Below are positions 1-7,422 of a stretch of DNA of 8,054 nt, piece after piece (position 1 is the first letter of the stretch; every line of letters begins with the position of its first letter). Origin of the DNA: an uncultured Bacteroidales bacterium (GTDB lineage: Bacteria; Bacteroidota; Bacteroidia; Bacteroidales; Marinilabiliaceae); assembly GCA_934717675.1 (NCBI GenBank), contig CAKUYZ010000081.1, positions 1 to 8,054 on the forward strand. The letters run 5' to 3'. The notes beneath the pieces were generated by a model that ran no database searches, was not told the origin of the DNA, and saw nothing but the letters and a program-made list of their open reading frames with translations. The position numbers and the translations under genes were made by a program.

Positions 1-192
1 AACCACATCCTTATCAAGCTCCCCCTCCTCAAAAATGTTCTTCAGGTGTTTGCTTATGGCCGGCACGCCCACGCCAAAAAGCTGCGCCATGGCCTTTTGA
101 GTGCACCAAAGCGTCTCGTCCCTGACGACCACTTGCACCTTGCCGTCGTCATCGGGCATGTTGTATATCAGGAATTGAATCTCGTTGCCCAT
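1..192 (-). CDS. RhuM-family protein, N-terminal part (runs off left edge)
   Basis: The first 64 codons of a gene are present; it continues past the window edge. The protein begins MGNEIQFLIYNM and has the N-terminal pattern of the virulence RhuM family: a short beta-like start, then LWCTQKAMAQLFGV (about residues 29-42), then AISKHLKNIFEEGEL (about 46-60). This block resembles a small helix-turn-helix-like module. RhuM was named from Salmonella pathogenicity island 3, but its biochemical role is not established. Homologues are often found inside type I restriction-modification operons between hsdM and hsdS. Here it starts 15 bp after the hsdM stop, so it is very probably cotranscribed with hsdR and hsdM. 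No good Shine-Dalgarno precedes the ATG, only a purine-rich AGAGAGACG. This start was chosen because it is the first in-frame ATG after the hsdM stop and gives the usual family N-terminus. The family call is confident; a role in restriction is inference. Confidence 0.85.
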   Translation of the reverse strand, partial: MGNEIQFLIYNMPDDDGKVQVVVRDETLWCTQKAMAQLFGVGVPAISKHLKNIFEEGELDKDVV

Positions 193-207
193 CGTCTCTC
201 TGTTCTG

Positions 208-1764
208 TTATTCCGCCAGCCCCAGCTCTTTCAGATACACTTCAATCTGCTTGTCCAGGTCGGTGCGTTTGGCCTCCAGCTCTTTAATGCTGCGCATCAC
301 TTCGTGGATGTCGATGGGCTCCTCCTCCTCAAAAGTGTCCACATAGCGCGGGATGTTGAGGTTGTAGTCGTTGTCCGCCACCTCTTTGAGCGACGCCAGG
401 TGACTATATTTCTCAATCTCTTTGCGCTCGCGATATGTGCCGACGATTTTGCTTATGTGTTCCGGCCGCAGTTTGTTTTGCGTCTTGACTTTTTCAAACT
501 CTTTGCTCGCGTCGATGAAGAGGATGTTGTCGTCCTCCTTGCGGCATTTTTTCATCACCAAGATGCAGGTGGGGATTCCCGTGCCGTAGAATATGTTGGC
601 AGGCAGGCCGATGATGGCGTCCACGTAGTTCATCTTCTCAATCAGCCATCGGCGGATGACGCCCTCGGCGTTGCCGCGGAACAGCACTCCGTGCGGGGCC
701 ACGCAGGCCATTGTGCCGCCGTCGTTGAGGTGGTAGATCATGTGGAGGATGAAGGCGTAGTCCGCCGTCTTGCGCGGGGCCAGGCGTCCGGCTTTGCTGA
801 AACGGTCGTCGTTGTTAAATTTCTCAGCCGCGCTCCATTCGGCGGAGAAGGGCGGGTTGGCCACCACGGCGTCGAACTTCTTGTCGGGGAAGGCGTCGGC
901 CTCCAGCGTGTCGCCGTTCTCTATGGTGAACTTGTTGAAGCGTATGCCGTGGAGCAGCATGTTCATCCGCGCCAGGTTATATGTCGTCGGGTTCTTCTCT
1001 TGCCCGTAGATGCTGTGCGCCTTGCCCAGGCTGGCGGCTCGCAGCAGCAGGGAGCCGCTGCCGCACGTGGGGTCGTAGACGTCGCGCAGCTCCTCGCGGC
1101 CCGTGGTCACGATCTCGGCCAAGATGCGGCTCACCTCCTGCGGGGTGTAGAACTCGCCTGCTTTCTTGCCGGCGCCGGCTGCGAACTGGCTTATCATATA
1201 TTCATAGGCGTCGCCCAGGATGTCAATCTCTTGCGTGGCCTCCACTCCGAAGTCTATTCCGTCCAAGGCTTTGAGCACGTTGCTCACCAGCGTGTTCTTG
1301 TCATCGGCCGTCTTGCCCAGCTTGGGGCTCGCCAGGTCGATGTCTGAAAACAGGCCGCCGAAGTCCTCCTCGCTCTCCTGGCCCAATGTGCTGTCCTCAA
1401 TCCTTTTGAGCGACTTCTCCAGCACGGGCAAAATATTCTCTCCCCTGCCAATGCGCTCTATCACGGAAGAGAAGAGGTAATCCGGCTCAATGAAGTAGCC
1501 AATCCGCTCCACGCACTCTTGTTGCAGTTCTGCTTTCAGGTCTGTGCTGTCAGGCGTCTCCGCCGCTTGCCACAGTTGCTTGAAGCCAACGCCATCGTCC
1601 GCCAGCTCGTGGTTGGCGAAGTTCTCTAGTTTCTCAGACAGATATTTATAGAAGATGAAGCCCAGTGTGAAATACATGAAGTCGCTGGCGGACATGTTGC
1701 CGCGCAGTTTGTTCGCCACCTCCCAAAGTTGGTCGCGCAGCTTTTGCTGAAGTTCCTCGCTCAT
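208..1764 (-). CDS. hsdM: Type I restriction-modification system methyltransferase subunit HsdM
   Basis: This 518-aa protein is the DNA N6-adenine methyltransferase subunit. It transfers methyl from S-adenosylmethionine to adenine at sites chosen by HsdS and forms the core of the restriction complex. The N-terminal domain (about 1-165) has the typical opening with QLWEVANKLRGNMSASDF (about 12-29), followed by YFTLGFIFYKYLSEKLE. The catalytic domain shows GEFYTPQEV (203-211), the SAM-binding motif DPTCGSGSLL (231-240), GQEKNPTTYNLARMNM (254-269) and the catalytic NPPF (303-306). The C-terminus (about 480-516) is a charged helix, the part that contacts HsdS in known enzymes. Length and motifs match EcoR124-type (type IC) HsdM of about 520 aa. 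All key residues are present, so it should be active. The gene starts 27 bp after hsdR and ends 15 bp before rhuM. The leader is A-rich with no clear Shine-Dalgarno. A long open frame on the opposite strand here is a shadow. Confidence 0.97.
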   Translation of the reverse strand: MSEELQQKLRDQLWEVANKLRGNMSASDFMYFTLGFIFYKYLSEKLENFANHELADDGVGFKQLWQAAETPDSTDLKAELQQECVERIGYFIEPDYLFSSVIERIGRGENILPVLEKSLKRIEDSTLGQESEEDFGGLFSDIDLASPKLGKTADDKNTLVSNVLKALDGIDFGVEATQEIDILGDAYEYMISQFAAGAGKKAGEFYTPQEVSRILAEIVTTGREELRDVYDPTCGSGSLLLRAASLGKAHSIYGQEKNPTTYNLARMNMLLHGIRFNKFTIENGDTLEADAFPDKKFDAVVANPPFSAEWSAAEKFNNDDRFSKAGRLAPRKTADYAFILHMIYHLNDGGTMACVAPHGVLFRGNAEGVIRRWLIEKMNYVDAIIGLPANIFYGTGIPTCILVMKKCRKEDDNILFIDASKEFEKVKTQNKLRPEHISKIVGTYRERKEIEKYSHLASLKEVADNDYNLNIPRYVDTFEEEEPIDIHEVMRSIKELEAKRTDLDKQIEVYLKELGLAE

Positions 1765-1791
1765 GGTTTTTGTCTCAGTGTCTTTGTTTTT

Positions 1792-4677
1792 TTATTGCTT
1801 GCCTGTGGTGGTCGCCCATTCATATGTGCCTATAATGTCTCGCAGCTTGGCCAATATGCGTTTCCTGACGCTGCGAGCCTTGCGCAGTCCCAAATGCTTG
1901 TCCGCCAAGGCTTTGCGGATTATTTCCGCGTTCTCTTTCTGCGAGAAGTCATATTCGCTTATGAATTCGGCCAGAGCCTCGGCCTCCACGCCCTCCTCTT
2001 GCGCCAGTGTGGCGATGGCCTTTTCGCGCTCTGCGGCCATAAAGGCTTGCAGCCTCTCTCCCAGCGCGTCCTTGGCGTCGGCGCTCACGCGCGTGAGCAG
2101 GAAGTTGTCTCGGTCTTCGTCCACGTTGGTCTGGATGAAACTGTCAATCAGCTTCACCTTGCCCCTCATCTCCACGTCGTTAGTCATCTTGTCAATGATG
2201 TCTTTGCGCCTTGCGGGGTAGTCCTCGCTCTGCGGGTTGAGGTCGGCAATGAGGGAGATGATGTAGCCCACGTTCACCATGTCGCTGTGGAGCAGCTCCA
2301 GGCAAAAGTCCAGTCCGCGAATGTCTGGCGTGTCTCCTCCGCCGTCAGTGTCGTCGCCGCCTGTCTCGCCATCGCCAGCCGTGCCCGTCTCGTCATCGCC
2401 TCGGCCTATGGCGCAATACATGTCAAGATATTTGCTGCGGTAGTCCATAAACTGCTGCTCAGATATACCAAGCTCGGGACTGTCCTCAACATACTCGTCA
2501 TATATCTGAATCTCAGCATGTTTCTTCAGCAGCTGACGAAAAGACACCACGAAACCCACCTTCGCCCCCTCGTCCTGAATCTCATCCACGCGGGCGGGGG
2601 TGGGGTATTTCTTCAGAAAGGCCGTGGCAATGTCATGATACTCCTTCAGCACTTGCGTGAAAGGCGGGTGCAAGATCTCCTCCACATTGTTGGCGTTGCT
2701 GAAGAGCCTTATGGCGTTGTCCACATTCTCCTTCATATTGCGGAAGCAGACAATTTTGCCAAACGTCTTCTTGTCGTTTAAGACGCGGTTTGTGCGGCTG
2801 AAGGCTTGCAGCAGGCCATGATACTCCATGTTTTTGTCAACATAGAGCGTGTTGAGCTTCTTGCTGTCGAAGCCGGTGAGGAACATGCCCACCACCAGGC
2901 ACAGGTCCAGCGGCTCCATGTCGTCGCGTTTCTTCTTGAGGCGCAGGTTTATGTCGTCATAATATGCGCGAAAGTTCTCTTGGGAGAAGTTCACGCCAAA
3001 CATTTTGTTGTAGTCGTCTATTATGTCTCGCAGGTCGTCCGCCGCGCCGATGCTCTCGCTCACGAAAGATCCCGTGTCCATTCCCGTCAGCGCGTCGTCT
3101 TGGCTCGGGTTAGAAGCATAGGTGAAAATCGCCCCGATTTTGATCTGGGGCTTCAGGCTCTTGAATATCTTGTAGTAGCCCACAAGGTCTTCGACCGACT
3201 GCACTGCGAACAAAGCGTCATATTCGCCGTCAAATGTCGATTTGGGGAAGTTGTCCAGAATGAATTCCGCGATGGCCCTCATGCGGTCGCCTCTCATGCC
3301 CGTGTTGAGCCTTGCGGGGCTCTGGGCGTTGTCCGCGCTCCCGTAATACTCCACCAGGAAGCCCAAGACGTTATTGTCCGCTATGGCATCTTTTATCAGA
3401 TATTTGTGGAGGCAGTTTCCGAAGATCTCTTTCGTGGTGTGGCCATCCACGCAGTTGTCTTTGAAGATGGGCGTGCCTGTGAAGCCGAATATTTGGGCGT
3501 TGTCGAAAAACTTCATGATGTTCTTGTGACAGTCGCCAAAGTGGCTGCGGTGGCACTCGTCAAAAATCATCACAATCTTGGAGTGGCGGATCTCTTCAAT
3601 CCTCTTGCTATACCACGTGCGGCTCACGGCCGCGTTGAGTTTCTGGATTGTAGTGATGATTATTTTGGAGTCGCTCTGCAGGCGGCGCACCAGCTCGTCA
3701 GTGTTCTCCGTGCTGTCCACCGCGCCGCGTTCAAAGGCGTCATACTCGCTTTGCGTCTGGGTGTCCAGGTCGTGGCGGTCCACCACAAACAGCACCTTGG
3801 CCACGTCGGCCCGCTCTGCCACCAGCTGAGCCGCCTTGAAAGAGGTGAGCGTCTTGCCTGCCCCTGTGGTGTGCCACACGTAGCCGTTATCATTAGAGTT
3901 CGCCACGCGGTCCAAGATCCTCTCCACCGCGTAATATTGGTATGGGCGCAGCACCATCAGCATCTTGTCGCCCTCATGCATCACCACATATTTGCTCAGC
4001 AGCTTGCCCAGTGTGCACGGGTCGAAGAAGTGGGCCGTGAACTCTTTCAGGTCGTTATACGGGTGGTTCTCCTCGTCCGTCCAGTTGAAGGTGAACTTAT
4101 AGCCGCCGTTGGGGTTGTTGGCGAAATATCGGGTGTTCACCCCGTTGGAAATGACGAAGAGCTGGATGTAGTGGAAGAGGCCCTGATATGACGACTTTTG
4201 GTATCTCTGAATTTGGTTATACGCCTCTTTCAGCTCCATGCCGCGCCTTTTCAGCTCAATCTGCACCAGAGGCAGGCCGTTGATGAGCAGCGTCACGTCA
4301 TAGCGGCACTTGTTGCGCCCCTCAACCGTTATCTGGTTAGAGATCTGGAACTCGTTTTTGCACCAGCTCTTTTGGTCGAGGAATTCCACCCATATCCGCT
4401 CGCCGTTGTCAAGATCCAGAGGGAGCAGGTCGCGCAGCTTTTTTGCCCTCTCGAAGAGGGAGCCGCCCTCAAGGTGAGTGAATATCTTCTCGAACTCCGC
4501 GTCGGAGAACTCCGTGCGGCCAGCCTGTCGCAACTTGTCTTTGTTGTGCTTCTCCAGCTGCTCCTTCAAGTTCTCCTTCAGGTTCTTCTCCTCCTTCAGC
4601 TCCGCGTATTCGTAGCCCATCTTCCTCAGATTGGCCATCAGTTGGCTCTCCAGCGCCTGCTCGCTTTGTATTGACAT
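1792..4677 (-). CDS. hsdR: Type I restriction endonuclease subunit HsdR
   Basis: This 961-aa motor and nuclease subunit translocates DNA using ATP and cuts unmethylated DNA far from the recognition site. Numbering from the ATG at 4677, the N-terminal PD-(D/E)xK nuclease shows D127 and QIELK with E141 and K143. The SF2 helicase core follows: Walker A TTGAGKT (270-276), the DECH box (373-376), GFTGTP (398-403) and motif VI QAFSRTNRV (624-632). A Gly/Asp/Thr-rich linker (about 758-785) precedes a helical C-terminal domain of about 175 aa. Length fits the EcoR124 type (about 1000 aa). The frame stays open to an ATG at 4776, but that ATG lies upstream of the likely promoter box, and its extra 33 codons come from a non-coding repeat also found before the DUF262 gene. 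The 4677 start has AAAGAGG five bases upstream and gives SEQALESQLMANLRKMGY, a normal family start. It is the first gene of the hsdR-hsdM-rhuM operon and looks intact. Confidence 0.96.
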   Translation of the reverse strand: MSIQSEQALESQLMANLRKMGYEYAELKEEKNLKENLKEQLEKHNKDKLRQAGRTEFSDAEFEKIFTHLEGGSLFERAKKLRDLLPLDLDNGERIWVEFLDQKSWCKNEFQISNQITVEGRNKCRYDVTLLINGLPLVQIELKRRGMELKEAYNQIQRYQKSSYQGLFHYIQLFVISNGVNTRYFANNPNGGYKFTFNWTDEENHPYNDLKEFTAHFFDPCTLGKLLSKYVVMHEGDKMLMVLRPYQYYAVERILDRVANSNDNGYVWHTTGAGKTLTSFKAAQLVAERADVAKVLFVVDRHDLDTQTQSEYDAFERGAVDSTENTDELVRRLQSDSKIIITTIQKLNAAVSRTWYSKRIEEIRHSKIVMIFDECHRSHFGDCHKNIMKFFDNAQIFGFTGTPIFKDNCVDGHTTKEIFGNCLHKYLIKDAIADNNVLGFLVEYYGSADNAQSPARLNTGMRGDRMRAIAEFILDNFPKSTFDGEYDALFAVQSVEDLVGYYKIFKSLKPQIKIGAIFTYASNPSQDDALTGMDTGSFVSESIGAADDLRDIIDDYNKMFGVNFSQENFRAYYDDINLRLKKKRDDMEPLDLCLVVGMFLTGFDSKKLNTLYVDKNMEYHGLLQAFSRTNRVLNDKKTFGKIVCFRNMKENVDNAIRLFSNANNVEEILHPPFTQVLKEYHDIATAFLKKYPTPARVDEIQDEGAKVGFVVSFRQLLKKHAEIQIYDEYVEDSPELGISEQQFMDYRSKYLDMYCAIGRGDDETGTAGDGETGGDDTDGGGDTPDIRGLDFCLELLHSDMVNVGYIISLIADLNPQSEDYPARRKDIIDKMTNDVEMRGKVKLIDSFIQTNVDEDRDNFLLTRVSADAKDALGERLQAFMAAEREKAIATLAQEEGVEAEALAEFISEYDFSQKENAEIIRKALADKHLGLRKARSVRKRILAKLRDIIGTYEWATTTGKQ
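2335..2405 (-). other. Gly/Asp/Thr-rich low-complexity linker within hsdR
   Basis: This stretch encodes about 24-28 residues dominated by G, D, T and E, such as GDGETGGDDTDGGGDTPD. It sits between the helicase core plus following helices and the C-terminal helical domain of HsdR. The DNA is a run of short imprecise GA/GAC/GG-type repeats on the coding strand, a substrate for slippage. It is probably a flexible acidic linker. In-frame length changes would be tolerated, but a frameshift would remove the C-terminal domain. Confidence 0.7.
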
Positions 4678-4682
4678 CAGTG

Positions 4683-4689
4683 CCTCTTT
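4683..4689 (-). promoter_or_regulatory. Ribosome binding site deciding the hsdR start
   Basis: On the minus strand AAAGAGG lies five bases before the ATG at 4677. In this lineage Shine-Dalgarno sequences are often missing, so its presence helps choose this start over the ATG at 4776. Confidence 0.55.
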
Positions 4690-4709
4690 TTCTGCTTTGT
4701 GCGTATCTG

Positions 4710-4780
4710 TGGCTCGGCGGTGCGGGCGAGAAACGGCCCCGGCCAACCCATGCGTAAAGTTAGCAATAAGAAACAAAAAA
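4710..4780 (-). repeat. Promoter/leader repeat, copy upstream of hsdR
   Basis: This 71-bp segment aligns with 7246-7317 at 58 of 71 positions, with one 1-bp gap (hand alignment). The best-conserved blocks are TTGCTAACTTTAC (the promoter box region), GGGGCC and a distal CCGCCGAGCCA, all read on the minus strand. The GC-rich part would be transcribed as the 5' untranslated leader of hsdR. The two copies lie at similar distances before unrelated genes, so the similarity is not from coding homology. Confidence 0.85.
4755..4762 (-). promoter_or_regulatory. Likely -7 promoter box for the hsdR-hsdM-rhuM operon
   Basis: TAACTTTA on the minus strand matches five of the six fixed positions of the Bacteroides -7 consensus TAnnTTTG. 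It lies about 78 bp before the hsdR ATG. A T-rich tract with TTTG is just upstream, but no clean TTTG sits at the usual -33 spacing. The same box occurs at the matching place before the DUF262 gene, which strengthens the call. Confidence 0.55.
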
Positions 4781-4886
4781 GAAGAGTTTGCCGGCGTCTG
4801 TTGCCAGCAAGCCCTCCTTTGATTTTTTTGCGTCTCTAATGCCGCTGGGCGTTCCTTTTCTCAATTCACGCCTCAAAATCCCCCAC

Positions 4887-4925
4887 TGTAGAGACGGGCC
4901 GCGGCCCGTCTCCCGTCACGGTCGG
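4887..4925. repeat. Half copy of the palindromic repeat, downstream of the DUF262 gene
   Basis: This segment starts TGTAGAGACGGG and matches the first 39 bases of the tandem repeats at 7423-7925. It contains a perfect 22-bp palindrome at 4891-4912 (arms GAGACGGGCCG and its complement). After the shared GGTCGG the match to the full repeat stops and the DUF262 3' flank begins, 35 bp from that gene's stop codon. The stretch before it, with TCAAAAT then CCCCA, also matches the sequence before the right-hand copies. The palindrome could fold in RNA but has no U-run after it, so a terminator role is uncertain. Confidence 0.85.
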
Positions 4926-4960
4926 AGATGATGTCTTGTCAATCTTCATTGCTAGGCGAA

Positions 4961-7186
4961 TCATTCATCAGAATAATCCTGCGCAAAGGCTGCTCCCGGC
5001 TCGGTGATGTCGCACTTGCCTCTCGGCTCCAAAATAAAGACGAGTTCTGACTCTGCTATGTCGCATTTTTCAAACAAGAGGCGGATGCAGCTTATTTTGG
5101 TCTTGTTGTCTATAGCTGTTGTCAGGAACCTGTGTTGGGCTATCGGTGTGCAATATTTTAGTCGTTTGTCGGACGTAAAGAAATATGGCCCCTTGCTGCC
5201 GTAAAGGGAGTCCACAGTGTCCGGGTGTCGCGCGGTCACAATCTGCACCACGCTCACCAGCATGTCTTTCCAACTTGTGGTGGCATGCTCTTCGCCAAAC
5301 AGGCGAAAGCTTTTAAGCGACCTGAATGTTGGAGTGAACGTGTCATCCTCCAGAGTCACCTCGTCAACTGGTTTAGGCAGTGGCGCGAATGTCGTTTTGG
5401 GCATCGGGTAAAGGCTTAGGAATTTATGCTCAATCTCGTCTCGTCTCTCTTTCAGTTCTGCTTCTGTCCATCTTTCGCGTTCCGACACACCTTTTGTCAA
5501 GCGATATTTTGAGTTCTTGTATCCTGGGACTGTCTCCCCCTTGCTGCTCGTTTTGCCATTGCGCTTCACCGCAAACGAGTTGTTGCTCAGTGTGCTGTTT
5601 ATGCCCGTCAGAGTGAGGTTCGCGAATGTGTGGAGGTAGGTTTCGTGGATCTCCTCAAAATTGTCCCCAAGCATCTCTTTCCAATCATTGTTTAGCGTCC
5701 TGGGCATGATGTGTTCCAGGGTGGCCACGCCGTCTTTCATCTCTTTAGCCACGTCGTTATATTCACCCGGCAAGTCGTTCTCTAGCCTTTCGAAGAGGAA
5801 AATCTGGTATGGCTTGGGCATATGGTAGGCGTCTCGTGTGCTGATGGCATTCTCGAAATCCGCGTCCTTGGGCATCTCGTAGGTCCCGTTGCGGCGCAAG
5901 ATATGGTAGGCCAGAATGTCAGAGTATGAGCTTTTGAGTTCCATATGGGCTGCTCTGTACTCTTCAATGCTTTTCAGCACGTCTTTGTGCAGCGCGCAGA
6001 AAACTTGCGTGAGCGCATTGGTGGGCCTGTTGCACACAATGCGCCTTGCCAAATAGTTCTCCACCAAATCAATCACTTTGAGCATCTCCTCTTTGGCCAT
6101 CTTCTGTTCGGTGGCGTATAGGAAGAATTGGATGAAGAACACGTTGGCAAGGTCTGTCTCAATGTTACAGATGTGCCTAATCTTCTCGCTCAAAATTGGG
6201 TCTGCGAATTCTGCTTTGGTTATCTGTCTGTAACATTGCGCATATTTCAGCATCTCCGCCAGCTCCTCTTTGCGGTCGTGCCCCTCCATATACTTTTTCC
6301 ACTCTCGGTACATGTCTGGCTGGCGCACGTGGCGCGGGAGTTGCTCTTTTATTGTCAGGTAGTCGCGCAGAAACATTGTCGGCTCTTTGTCCGTCGAGTT
6401 CTCAATCTCCCGCCAATATTTTTCATAGCAATCTTTTTGATCCTCTTGTTTTAGCCCCATAAGCAAGAAGTTGCGCACCTTGTCCGCCTCCGTCAAGGCC
6501 AAGCCTGTGCGGGTCAGGCTCTCAAAGATCAGTTGCGCGTCATCGTCTGGTCCCAGTTCTATTGATATGATTTGCAGGCGCGCTATGGCGTCGAAAAGTT
6601 GGTCGAAGTTTTGAAAACGTTTCTCTTTCGTCAGTCTGTCATAGAAATGGCGGAAGTTGCGCATGACTTTTGACCCTTCGTCATAGGTATTGTCGCCGTT
6701 GTTTATGTGGTCATATGCCATGCGATTACTCTCGTTTGTCCCGTGCGCAGTACTCGGCAATACCGTATAAAATATATGGTCATATGCGATGCGGTCGCCC
6801 TCAATGGGAATCAGTTTGATTATGTCGGGTTTGCAAAATTTTGCCATAAGGAAAACTTCCTTGGCCTCATCTATTTTAGACTTGTCTTTTACTTCGAGGG
6901 CGTTATCTTGGGTGGCCTTTATTCCGGCCAAGAGGAGGAGGGAGATGGTTGTCAGGCGTTGCTGACCGTCTATCACCAGCCTGTCGAAGCCACTGCCTGC
7001 GGGCGACGTGACGACGGAGCCGAAGAAGTGAGCCACATTGTCAGTCTGACTGAGCTTCACCAAGTCGTTAAACAGTTGGTCACAGTTCTCAATCAGCCAA
7101 TCGTAATTACGCTGATAGACAGGAATGATGAACCGTATCTTTTGGCCTTCGACAAATTCGTGCAATTTATGTGCGTCACCTTTCAT
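4961..7186 (-). CDS. DUF262 and DUF1524 (GmrSD/type IV-like) restriction protein
   Basis: This 741-aa protein has a DUF262 (GmrS-like) N-terminal domain with IPVYQRNYDW (21-30) and the DGQQRLTT motif (73-80), which supports nucleotide hydrolysis in characterised relatives. FESLTRTGLALTEADKVRNF (221-240) is a further conserved block. A helical middle follows. The DUF1524 HNH-like nuclease has LEHIMPRTLNNDW (490-502, with H492) and NLTLTGINSTLSNNSF (523-538, with N523). The C-terminal 120 or so residues (from about FRLFGEEHATTSWKDML, 627-643) form an extra domain I cannot name. Relatives such as GmrSD, BrxU and SspE cut or nick phage DNA depending on its modification. Which modification matters here cannot be read from the sequence. 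Upstream AAAAGGA lies nine bases before the ATG. The gene has its own promoter and is separated from hsdR by 283 bp, so it is probably a separate transcription unit. Its domains appear complete. Confidence 0.93.
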   Translation of the reverse strand: MKGDAHKLHEFVEGQKIRFIIPVYQRNYDWLIENCDQLFNDLVKLSQTDNVAHFFGSVVTSPAGSGFDRLVIDGQQRLTTISLLLLAGIKATQDNALEVKDKSKIDEAKEVFLMAKFCKPDIIKLIPIEGDRIAYDHIFYTVLPSTAHGTNESNRMAYDHINNGDNTYDEGSKVMRNFRHFYDRLTKEKRFQNFDQLFDAIARLQIISIELGPDDDAQLIFESLTRTGLALTEADKVRNFLLMGLKQEDQKDCYEKYWREIENSTDKEPTMFLRDYLTIKEQLPRHVRQPDMYREWKKYMEGHDRKEELAEMLKYAQCYRQITKAEFADPILSEKIRHICNIETDLANVFFIQFFLYATEQKMAKEEMLKVIDLVENYLARRIVCNRPTNALTQVFCALHKDVLKSIEEYRAAHMELKSSYSDILAYHILRRNGTYEMPKDADFENAISTRDAYHMPKPYQIFLFERLENDLPGEYNDVAKEMKDGVATLEHIMPRTLNNDWKEMLGDNFEEIHETYLHTFANLTLTGINSTLSNNSFAVKRNGKTSSKGETVPGYKNSKYRLTKGVSERERWTEAELKERRDEIEHKFLSLYPMPKTTFAPLPKPVDEVTLEDDTFTPTFRSLKSFRLFGEEHATTSWKDMLVSVVQIVTARHPDTVDSLYGSKGPYFFTSDKRLKYCTPIAQHRFLTTAIDNKTKISCIRLLFEKCDIAESELVFILEPRGKCDITEPGAAFAQDYSDE

Positions 7187-7195
7187 AATGAAATA

Positions 7196-7202
7196 TCCTT
7201 TT
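7196..7202 (-). promoter_or_regulatory. Ribosome binding site of the DUF262 gene
   Basis: AAAAGGA on the minus strand lies nine bases before the ATG at 7186. It supports that start; no in-frame alternative upstream is better placed. Confidence 0.5.
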
Positions 7203-7245
7203 CCGTTAGCTGAAAAACCATCTTTTCTTCAGCTCTGTAAGGCAG

Positions 7246-7317
7246 TGGCTCGGCGGAGCGGGCGTTTCGCGGCCCCAGGCCACCACACTCGTAAAGTTAG
7301 CAAAACGTAACAAAAAA
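7246..7317 (-). repeat. Promoter/leader repeat, copy upstream of the DUF262 gene
   Basis: This is the partner of 4710-4780 (58 of 71 aligned positions identical). It carries the same TTGCTAACTTTAC block, GGGGCC block and CCGCCGAGCCA block on the minus strand. The main differences are in the short segment between GGCC and CGCCCGC and in the bases just after the promoter box. About 60 bp of further leader (7187-7245), with no recognisable signal apart from the ribosome binding site, separates it from the DUF262 start. Confidence 0.85.
7292..7299 (-). promoter_or_regulatory. Likely -7 promoter box for the DUF262 gene
   Basis: TAACTTTA on the minus strand has the same sequence and relative position as the box before hsdR. 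It is about 105 bp upstream of the DUF262 ATG. The upstream T-tract overlaps the arm of the hairpin at 7315-7349, so any -33 contact would fall in that hairpin. Confidence 0.55.
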
Positions 7318-7349
7318 AGCCGGCCGGCAACGAGCGCGGGTCGGCTTTT
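7315..7349. terminator. Bidirectional hairpin terminator candidate
   Basis: AAAAGCCGGCC (7315-7325) pairs with GGTCGGCTTTT (7339-7349) to make an 11-bp stem with one G-T pair and a 13-base loop. The stem has A/T runs on both outer sides, so either strand would end in a T-run. On the minus strand it would stop read-through from the right-edge gene just before the DUF262 promoter. It was judged from base pairing only. The corresponding place upstream of hsdR lacks this hairpin. Confidence 0.6.
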
Positions 7350-7422
7350 CTTTTAAAATCTTTGCGTCCCAGACGGCCCCGGGCGCCACTTCCTCCAAAT
7401 TCCCGTATCTCAAAATTCCCCA

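Noticed and set aside
46..1347. Long plus-strand open frame (433 codons) opposite hsdM
   Set aside because: It is antisense to a clear HsdM with intact motifs. The product is rich in His, Val, Leu and Ala with no recognisable domain, typical of a shadow frame opposite GC-biased codons.
1729..4191. Large plus-strand open frames (350 and 461 codons) opposite hsdR
   Set aside because: They have the same His/Val/Leu-rich shadow composition, and the opposite strand encodes a full HsdR with all helicase and nuclease motifs.
4887..4925. Rho-independent terminator for the DUF262 gene
   Set aside because: The palindrome is strong, but no T-run follows it on the minus strand, and it is one copy of a repeat family found elsewhere. 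A terminator role is possible but not supported.
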